Part shown: positions 5,729 to 10,428 of the stretch, piece after piece
How positions within the stretch are numbered: the stretch's first letter is position 1
Layout: each line of letters opens with the position of its first letter
From: Desulfurobacterium sp.
GTDB lineage: Bacteria > Aquificota > Aquificia > Desulfurobacteriales > Desulfurobacteriaceae
Length of the DNA: 10,428 nt
Assembly: GCA_026988135.1 (NCBI GenBank)
Contig: JALSLT010000078.1
Coordinates: 1 to 10,428 of the forward strand
Reading direction: 5' to 3'
Notes under the pieces: generated by a model
Told to the model about the DNA's origin: nothing
The model's input: the letters and a program-made list of their open reading frames with translations, nothing else
The model's database searches: none
Made by a program: the position numbers and the translations under genes

Positions 5729-6054
5729 TCTCTTATTCCCCCTTTTTCATTCTGTTTTCTCTCAAGCATCTCCCTTATTTTTACACTCTCCTCAGCTATC
5801 TTTACAAGAGAGACCATTCCCTCAATGGTAACTCTTGTTCCTATAAGAACAACAGGTAAAATCAAAACAACCAGCATAAAAGTGAAAACAAAAGCGACTC
5901 CCCCAGACTTTAAGGATGAAACCAGAACACCGAGAGCAACGAGAGATTCGAATAAATACACTACTATTAGCCAGATTCCGGCTATTTTTGGGGTAATAAA
6001 CTTTGAAAACGAAAAATCAAAAAGTGCATCAATAAAACCGTTTTTTTCTTTCAT
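5725..6054 (-). CDS. DUF4282 membrane protein
   Basis: A 109-residue protein matching the DUF4282 pattern: an N-terminal LFDFSFSKFITPKIAGIW block (12-29), two membrane helices (about 24-46 and 53-73), and after the second helix an amphipathic VKIAEESVKIREML segment (about 84-97). DUF4282 proteins are small inner-membrane proteins of unknown function. First gene of the minus-strand operon; its TGA overlaps the TTG start of the methyltransferase gene. The ATG at 6054 sits 4 nt from an exceptionally strong GGAGGAGG ribosome-binding site. Its membership in an operon of small-molecule enzymes suggests an accessory or anchoring part, but nothing in the sequence shows this. Confidence 0.85.
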   Translation of the reverse strand: MKEKNGFIDALFDFSFSKFITPKIAGIWLIVVYLFESLVALGVLVSSLKSGGVAFVFTFMLVVLILPVVLIGTRVTIEGMVSLVKIAEESVKIREMLERKQNEKGGIRD

Positions 6055-6058
6055 AAAT

Positions 6059-6066
6059 CCTCCTCC
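6059..6066 (-). promoter_or_regulatory. Strong ribosome-binding site of the DUF4282 gene
   Basis: GGAGGAGG on the minus strand, only 4 nt before the ATG at 6054. It is the first ribosome-binding site of the four-gene operon and the longest anti-SD match seen in the window. Confidence 0.75.
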
Positions 6067-6394
6067 ATTAACACTTAAATTTTTACCCTGAAGTAGCTTT
6101 ATTTTTTCCGAAATGTTTAGTCACATATTCCTCAATTGTTTTTTAAAGAAACTCTTTTCTACTATTTCTTATTCCGACCAACTCCCGCATTTACGGTAAT
6201 TTTCGCCTCTTTTTCCTTACAAAAAATCTGATTTTCAACTTTCTTCTACCTACACACGACACTAAAAGGGTTGTCCTGAACGACACAAGTTATCAGGAAA
6301 ATATTATCCACTATCCCTACAAGCTGTAGTGTAAGTATAAACCCTCCCGAATAAAACACCTCTCTCAGAATTATACTTCAAATTTATTTTCATT
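6067..6394. other. Divergent intergenic region with short inverted repeats
   Basis: About 330 bases between two divergent genes, with no supportable ORF. It must hold the promoter of the minus-strand operon, but no convincing -35/-10 pair is seen there. Three small structures are visible: an inverted repeat TCCTGA (6274-6279) with TCAGGA (6293-6298); a perfect hairpin CTACA-AGC-TGTAG (6317-6329); and a direct repeat CGACAC at 6257-6262 and 6281-6286. These could be operator-type sites or parts of a small RNA, with weak support. Confidence 0.4.
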
Positions 6395-6403
6395 TGCTAT
6401 ACT
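6395..6403 (+). promoter_or_regulatory. Extended -10 promoter of dgkA
   Basis: TGCTATACT combines an extended TG motif with a -10 hexamer that differs from TATAAT at one position. No good -35 is seen at the expected distance, as is usual for extended -10 promoters. The expected start, about 7 nt downstream, falls near 6410, within a few bases of the dgkA ATG at 6413, implying a leaderless or nearly leaderless mRNA. Confidence 0.55.
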
Positions 6404-6412
6404 CTAAAAATC

Positions 6413-6778
6413 ATGAAAAAGCTAACTTTAAGAATACTAAAAGCATTAGGATACGCAATTGAAGGACTTATGGCCGCCTTAAAAATAGACCTTCACTTTA
6501 GAATAAACTTTTTTCTCTGGTTTTCCCTTGCCTTCCTTTCTCTTTACCTTCTAAAAGAAAACAAACTCCTGATTTTCACAATAAACTACTTTGTTATAAT
6601 AGTAGAATTGATAAACACCTCCATAGAAAAAGCGGTTGACACAGCAACAAAAGAATGGAAACTAACCGCAAAACATGCAAAAGATATAGCATGTACAGCC
6701 ACGCTGTTTGCCGGAGGATTTGCAGGAGTAGTTGATATTATTTTTATTCTCCCGGAACTACTGAAAATACTCAAATAG
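6413..6778 (+). CDS. dgkA: Diacylglycerol kinase / undecaprenol kinase, DgkA family
   Basis: A 121-residue trimeric-type integral membrane lipid kinase that phosphorylates diacylglycerol or undecaprenol at the inner membrane. The signature ELINTSIEKAVD (65-76) carries the E65-N68-E72 residues of the active site, and AKHAKDIA (86-93) carries the conserved Lys-Asp pair. The entrance motif reads D-L-H-F-R-I-N (26-32), closer to the E-x-N-F-R-x-H form of Gram-positive undecaprenol kinases than to the E-x-x-F-R-x-E of E. coli DgkA, with Asp replacing Glu and Asn replacing His. Three hydrophobic helices cover about 33-47, 51-67 and 92-119. The ATG at 6413 has no ribosome-binding site and sits just behind the extended -10, so translation may be leaderless. 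The substrate, lipid or undecaprenol, is not settled by sequence. Confidence 0.85.
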   Translation: MKKLTLRILKALGYAIEGLMAALKIDLHFRINFFLWFSLAFLSLYLLKENKLLIFTINYFVIIVELINTSIEKAVDTATKEWKLTAKHAKDIACTATLFAGGFAGVVDIIFILPELLKILK

Positions 6779-6803
6779 CAACCTAAAATCTCCCTCCCCA
6801 TAG

Positions 6804-6831
6804 TTGACTTTTCCTTTTTCTTCAATATAAT
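6804..6831 (+). promoter_or_regulatory. Promoter of rplS
   Basis: TTGACT (6804-6809), a 16-nt spacer and a perfect TATAAT (6826-6831) make this the best promoter in the window. Predicted start near 6838, giving a leader of about 39 nt before the rplS ATG. It would also drive rnhB and yraN. Confidence 0.75.
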
Positions 6832-6863
6832 TTCAACCTTATCCTAATCGGTAAATTGAATAC

Positions 6864-6868
6864 GGAGG
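6864..6868 (+). promoter_or_regulatory. Ribosome-binding site that sets the rplS start
   Basis: GGAGG ends 8 nt before the ATG at 6877. It rules out the upstream in-frame TTG at 6856, which would place this site inside the coding sequence. Confidence 0.8.
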
Positions 6869-6876
6869 TTTTAGAT

Positions 6877-7254
6877 ATGGCTGGAATGGACGAACTTTTA
6901 AACGCGGTAAAAGATAAATACTCCGCTAAAGTCCCGCTTCCTGATTTCAGACCTGGAGATACGGTAAAAGTTTATGTAAAAGTAAAAGAAGGTGATAAAG
7001 AAAGAATCCAGGCTTTTGAAGGTGTAGTTATCAGAAAAAGAGGAAACGGAACAGACGGAACATTTACCGTAAGGAAAGTATCTTACGGAATCGGCATTGA
7101 AAGAATTTTTCCGTTCAACGCTACTGTTATCGAAAAAGTTGAAGTACTTAAAAGAGGTATCGTAAGAAGAGCGAGACTCTACTACCTCAGAGAACGTAGA
7201 GGTAAAGCCGCCAGAATTAAAGAGAAAAAGGCGTGGATGACCAAAAAGAAATAA
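6877..7254 (+). CDS. rplS: 50S ribosomal protein L19
   Basis: A 125-residue ribosomal protein L19 that sits at the interface of the 50S and 30S subunits. Diagnostic stretches are FRPGDTVKVYVKVKEGDKERIQ, QAFEGVVIRKRGNG, FTVRKVSYGIGIERIFPF and the basic RRARLYYLRERRGKAARIKEK near the C-terminus. Length is slightly above the usual 115-120 because of a short lysine-rich tail. The start is the ATG at 6877 behind GGAGG. The rnhB start lies 22 nt inside the 3' end, so the two genes are cotranscribed. No trmD or rpsP is seen upstream, unlike the classic rpsP-rimM-trmD-rplS order; instead dgkA precedes it with a separate promoter between. Confidence 0.97.
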   Translation: MAGMDELLNAVKDKYSAKVPLPDFRPGDTVKVYVKVKEGDKERIQAFEGVVIRKRGNGTDGTFTVRKVSYGIGIERIFPFNATVIEKVEVLKRGIVRRARLYYLRERRGKAARIKEKKAWMTKKK

Positions 7255-7958
7255 CATTTCATGAAAATAAACTGTGGCAGTCAGAAATTAAACCGGTTGC
7301 CGGTATAGATGAAGCGGGACGGGGCCCCCTTGCAGGTCCCGTTGTTGCTGCCGCAGTTGTTTTCCCCAAAAATATCAGCCCCTTCATAAAGAAAGATTCG
7401 AAAAAATTAACACCGAAGAAGCGTATGGAATTTTTCTTTAAAATTTTTGGAGAAGCTACAGCTATTGGTATAGGATTCGCAGACAGTATCGAAATAGATG
7501 AAATCAACATACTTAACGCCACAAAACTTGCTACTATAAGAGCTCTGGAATCTCTCCACATTAAACCGCAATTCCTAATAACAGATGCCCTATTTATCCC
7601 GGAATACGGAGACAAACAATTAAACCTCATAAAAGGGGATGAAAAAAGCATATCCTGTGCTGCGGCAAGCATTATTGCCAAAGTAACAAGAGACTTTATA
7701 ATGAAAGAACTTGATATAATGTTTCCCGAATACAATTTTAAGAAACACAAGGGGTATCCCACAAAAGAACACATAAATCTTCTTAAAGAAAACGGGGCTT
7801 CACCAATTCATAGGAGGAGTTTTGGGCGGGTTAAAGAGTGTAAATCGCGGAATAGAGGGAGAAAAAATAGCTTCCCGCTATCTGCTAAAGAAAGGTTACT
7901 CCATTATGAAAAGAAATTTCAGAAGTTGCTCAGGAGAAATAGATATAGTGGCTTTTGA
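7233..7958 (+). CDS. rnhB: Ribonuclease HII
   Basis: A 241-residue RNase HII that cleaves RNA in RNA:DNA hybrids, including single ribonucleotides in duplex DNA. The acidic catalytic residues are in place: D26-E27 in GIDEAGRGPLAGPV, D118 in FLITDAL, and D154 in AAASIIAKVTRD. The DSKKL block (55-59) and the late FKKHKGYPTKEH and HRRSFGRVK motifs are also conserved. The start is a GTG at 7233, overlapping rplS by 22 nt; the next ATG (7261) is out of frame. The usual protein ends soon after HRRSFGRVK, about residue 200; here about 40 basic residues follow, encoded over the first 137 nt of yraN in another frame. That tail may be dispensable, or may reflect a lost earlier stop. Confidence 0.95.
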   Translation: MDDQKEITFHENKLWQSEIKPVAGIDEAGRGPLAGPVVAAAVVFPKNISPFIKKDSKKLTPKKRMEFFFKIFGEATAIGIGFADSIEIDEINILNATKLATIRALESLHIKPQFLITDALFIPEYGDKQLNLIKGDEKSISCAAASIIAKVTRDFIMKELDIMFPEYNFKKHKGYPTKEHINLLKENGASPIHRRSFGRVKECKSRNRGRKNSFPLSAKERLLHYEKKFQKLLRRNRYSGF

Positions 7959-8187
7959 CCCTAATAGTAAAACCGTGATTTTCGTCGAAGTAAAACTCAG
8001 AAAGAAAAACTCTTTAACATCTCCGGAAGAAACAATAACCGAGAGAAAAATGAGCAAAATAAGAACCACCGCACTAAAATTCTTAGGAGAATTGACCATA
8101 AAATACGAAAACGTAAGATTTGATTTTATAGGAATAGATTACTCCAACGAAAAAACAGCAGTCACTCATATAGAAAACGCCTTTTAA
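7822..8187 (+). CDS. yraN: UPF0102 family protein YraN
   Basis: A 121-residue member of the UPF0102/YraN family, with the endonuclease-like fold of Holliday-junction-resolvase relatives. The signatures are GIEGEKIASRYLLKKGY (10-26), NFRSCSGEIDIVAFD (32-46) and VIFVEVKLRK (52-61); the GEID and E-V-K residues correspond to the PD-(D/E)xK-type catalytic core. The start is TTG at 7822 with GGAGG (7813-7817) only 4 nt before it. A later ATG (7906) would remove the conserved GxxGE motif, so the early start stands. It overlaps rnhB by 137 nt; rnhB-yraN adjacency is common in bacteria. Its cellular role is not established. Confidence 0.92.
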   Translation: MGGLKSVNRGIEGEKIASRYLLKKGYSIMKRNFRSCSGEIDIVAFDPNSKTVIFVEVKLRKKNSLTSPEETITERKMSKIRTTALKFLGELTIKYENVRFDFIGIDYSNEKTAVTHIENAF

Positions 8188-8191
8188 AAGT

Positions 8192-8200
8192 TGATATAAT
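8192..8200 (+). promoter_or_regulatory. Extended -10 promoter of infB
   Basis: TGATATAAT has a TG extension and a perfect TATAAT hexamer (8195-8200), starting 5 nt after the yraN stop. No good -35 is visible. Predicted start near 8207, about 43 nt before the infB start. infB may also be read from the rplS promoter. Confidence 0.55.
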
Positions 8201-8236
8201 TGGCGAGATATTTATATTTAAGGCGTAAAGATTTCT

Positions 8237-8241
8237 GGAGG
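8237..8241 (+). promoter_or_regulatory. Ribosome-binding site of infB supporting a TTG start
   Basis: GGAGG lies 8 nt before TTG at 8250, and no in-frame ATG or GTG lies between. This makes TTG the start rather than the internal ATG at 8292, which would cut into the conserved N-terminal IF2_N domain. Confidence 0.8.
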
Positions 8242-8249
8242 TAACAGTT

Positions 8250-10428
8250 TTGGCTAAAACGAGAATATATCAGCTTGCTAAAGAACTTGGAATGAGTTCT
8301 AAAGAGTTGATCGGAAAACTTAGAAACGAACTTGATATTCAGGTCAAAAACGCTCAATCAGGACTTGACGAAAAACAGGTTATGCTTGTAAAGGAATTTA
8401 TCAAACCACCTGAAAAAATCGAACCGAAAAAAGAGAAAAAAGTTAGAAAGTTAGAAATAAAGGAAACGAAAGAGGAACAGACAACAGAAGAAACCAAGCC
8501 TGCAATTAAAGCAAATATTAAAAAAGAAACAGAAGAAAAGCCCGTTAAAGAAGAGAAACAAAAACTTTCCCCTCTAAAGCCAAATGTTCCTCCTGAAAAA
8601 CCCGAAGCGCAAAAAGAGAACAGGAAACCTGAAAGAGAAGATTCGAAAACCAGAAGAAAAAAAGATGTGCGAATTCTTTCTCCTGAAGAAGTCGCAAGAA
8701 GACGAAAAAGAAGACGCCCCGTAGGAAAAAGAGAAGAAAAGCCGGAAAGAAAAGATAGAAGACAATCTTTCAAAGAGAGAGACAGAAAACCTCTTAATAT
8801 AAAGCCGAAACCGAATATAAAGCCAAAAGAAGAAGAGAAAATAACAAGAGAGCAACTGGAGAAACTTGTTACTTCCACAAAAGAGCAAAGAGACAAAGAA
8901 AAACCGAAAACAGAAGAAGCAATAATTGCCGAAAAGAAACGAGAAGAGAAAGAGAAAGAGAGTGAAAAGCACTTCAAAGAGCTAATGAGGAAAATAGAAG
9001 AGAAAAACCGAGCGAAAGCCAGAAAAAGAAAGAAAAAGAAAAAACAGCAGGAAGTTGTTGAAGAAGTCCCTTTTGAAGAACTATCAGAAGAGGAACAACT
9101 TCAAAAATTGATAGAAGAAGAAGAGCAAGCTAAAATAGTTGTTGTTCCGGAAATTATCTCCGTCAGAGAACTGGCGGAAAAGATGGACGAAGATCCGAAC
9201 AAACTGATAACCGATCTAATATCTCTCGGAAAATTTGTAACGATAAATCAAGCAATAGATTTTGAAACCGTAAGCAAGCTTGTTGAAAAATATGAGAAAG
9301 TTGCAGAACTTGAAGGAGCGAAAAAAGAAACGGAAAAACTCCTTGAAAAAGAACTCGAAGAAACCGCAGACAAACCGGAAGAACTCAAATCAAGACCTCC
9401 CGTTGTTACAGTAATGGGACACGTTGACCACGGAAAAACAACACTACTTGATTACATAAGAAACACAAAAATTGCCGAAAGAGAAGCCGGCGGAATAACT
9501 CAACACATCGGTGCATCCGTAGTTGAAATTAAAAGTCCCGAAGGGAAGAAAAAAATAACATTCCTCGACACTCCCGGACATGAAGCATTTACCGCCATGA
9601 GAGCAAGAGGAGCACAGATAACAGATATAGCTATCCTTGTCGTCGCTGCCGATGACGGAGTAATGCCACAAACGGTTGAAGCGATAAATCACGCACAAGC
9701 GGCCAATGTTCCGATAATAGTTGCCATAAACAAAACAGACAAACCCGGAGCAAACCCGGATAAAGTTAAGCAGGAACTCAGCCAACACGGACTCCTACCC
9801 GAAGACTGGGGAGGAACGGCAATCATGGTTCCCGTTTCCGCCAAAACAGGAGAAGGTGTTGATGAGCTCCTTGAAATGATAGCCCTTCAAGCGGAACTTA
9901 TGGAACTCAAAGCCAACCCGAATAAAAAAGCAAAAGGAATTGTCCTTGAAGCCAAACTTGACAAGCAGAGAGGCCCTGTAGCAACACTACTTATACAATC
10001 CGGAACTCTTGAAATCGGAGCTCCGATAGTTGCTGGACTTTATTCCGGAAAAATAAGAGCGATGCTTGACGACAAAGGAAAACAGATAAAAAAAGCTGGG
10101 CCATCTATGGCCGTTGAAATTCTCGGTCTTGAAGCCGCACCTCTCGCCGGTGATAAATTCTATATTGTCAAAGATGAAAAAACAGCAAGAAAAATTGCTG
10201 AAAAACGGCAGGAACTTGCCAGAGAATCAGCCCTTGAAAAAGAAAAAAGAGTGTCCCTTGACGACCTATTCGCACAAATCAAAGAGGGAGAAGTTAAAGA
10301 ACTTAACATAGTCATTAAAGCCGACGCGCAAGGTTCCATAGAAGCGATAAGGAAATCTATCGAAGAGCTTTCGACCGAAGAAGTAAAAGTAAAAATTATA
10401 CACGCAGGTGTCGGACCTATAACGGAAA
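8250..10428 (+). CDS. infB: Translation initiation factor IF-2 (3' end beyond window)
   Basis: The first 726 codons of IF-2, the GTPase that places initiator fMet-tRNA on the 30S subunit and promotes subunit joining. Residues 1-50 (MAKTRIYQLAKELGMSSKEL...) are an IF2_N domain. Residues about 52-290 are an extended Lys/Glu/Arg-rich, probably disordered linker. A second IF2_N copy (VPEIISVRELAEKMDEDPNKL) spans about 299-350. The G domain begins near 384: G1 GHVDHGKTT (390-398), G3 DTPGH (440-444), G4 NKTD (494-497) and G5 SAK. Domain II follows, and the window ends in domain III at KIIHAGVGPIT. The start is TTG at 8250 behind GGAGG. A long antisense frame over the linker is only a mirror of its repetitive codons. 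Confidence 0.97.
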   Translation, partial: MAKTRIYQLAKELGMSSKELIGKLRNELDIQVKNAQSGLDEKQVMLVKEFIKPPEKIEPKKEKKVRKLEIKETKEEQTTEETKPAIKANIKKETEEKPVKEEKQKLSPLKPNVPPEKPEAQKENRKPEREDSKTRRKKDVRILSPEEVARRRKRRRPVGKREEKPERKDRRQSFKERDRKPLNIKPKPNIKPKEEEKITREQLEKLVTSTKEQRDKEKPKTEEAIIAEKKREEKEKESEKHFKELMRKIEEKNRAKARKRKKKKKQQEVVEEVPFEELSEEEQLQKLIEEEEQAKIVVVPEIISVRELAEKMDEDPNKLITDLISLGKFVTINQAIDFETVSKLVEKYEKVAELEGAKKETEKLLEKELEETADKPEELKSRPPVVTVMGHVDHGKTTLLDYIRNTKIAEREAGGITQHIGASVVEIKSPEGKKKITFLDTPGHEAFTAMRARGAQITDIAILVVAADDGVMPQTVEAINHAQAANVPIIVAINKTDKPGANPDKVKQELSQHGLLPEDWGGTAIMVPVSAKTGEGVDELLEMIALQAELMELKANPNKKAKGIVLEAKLDKQRGPVATLLIQSGTLEIGAPIVAGLYSGKIRAMLDDKGKQIKKAGPSMAVEILGLEAAPLAGDKFYIVKDEKTARKIAEKRQELARESALEKEKRVSLDDLFAQIKEGEVKELNIVIKADAQGSIEAIRKSIEELSTEEVKVKIIHAGVGPITE

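Noticed and set aside
8354..8977. Long antisense ORF of 207 residues opposite infB
   Set aside because: It is the mirror of the Lys/Glu-rich codons of the IF-2 linker, giving a Ser/Phe-rich low-complexity product with no ribosome-binding site.
1..10428. CRISPR arrays, tRNAs, rRNAs, insertion sequences
   Set aside because: No regularly spaced repeats, cloverleaf genes other than the tmRNA tRNA-like domain, transposase genes or terminal inverted repeats were found on reading both strands.

Overview
The window looks like AT-rich chromosomal DNA of a thermophilic bacterium, most likely from the Aquificota (Desulfurobacteriaceae-like). This placement is an inference from general sequence style: Lys/Glu/Ile-rich proteins, AGA/ATA-rich codon use, many TTG/GTG starts, and an IF-2 with a very long charged N-terminal region. 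No marker in the window proves it.

Layout. Positions 1-1177 hold a probable terminator of an upstream gene, a good sigma70-type promoter and a NapH/polyferredoxin-type membrane 4Fe-4S protein. Positions 1245-1596 are a complete one-piece tmRNA (ssrA) with tag ending ADENLALAA and an encoded CCA. Positions 1597-2006 are non-coding DNA that looks more GC-rich than the flanks. Positions 2007-3072 look like a small integron gene-cassette array on the minus strand. It has a DUF1232 (YkvA-type) membrane gene followed by a 70-nt attC-like site, then a small two-helix membrane gene and an ORF remnant followed by a 131-nt attC-like site. No integron integrase is visible in the window.

Positions 3203-6054 are a tightly overlapping four-gene minus-strand operon. 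In transcription order it encodes a DUF4282 membrane protein, a methyltransferase fused to a C_GCAxxG_C_C domain, a flavin-binding pyridoxamine-phosphate-oxidase-like protein and an aspartate/glutamate racemase family protein. Each later gene starts inside the end of the one before it, on a TTG or GTG codon, which suggests translational coupling and a shared, unidentified role.

Positions 6061-6412 are a divergent intergenic region. From 6413 onward everything is on the plus strand: dgkA, apparently leaderless behind an extended -10 promoter; rplS behind a strong promoter; rnhB and yraN, joined by overlaps; and infB, which starts with TTG behind its own extended -10 element and runs off the window end. 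rplS-rnhB-yraN-infB is an ordinary housekeeping block. The unusual parts are the cassette array beside ssrA and the four-gene methyltransferase operon.
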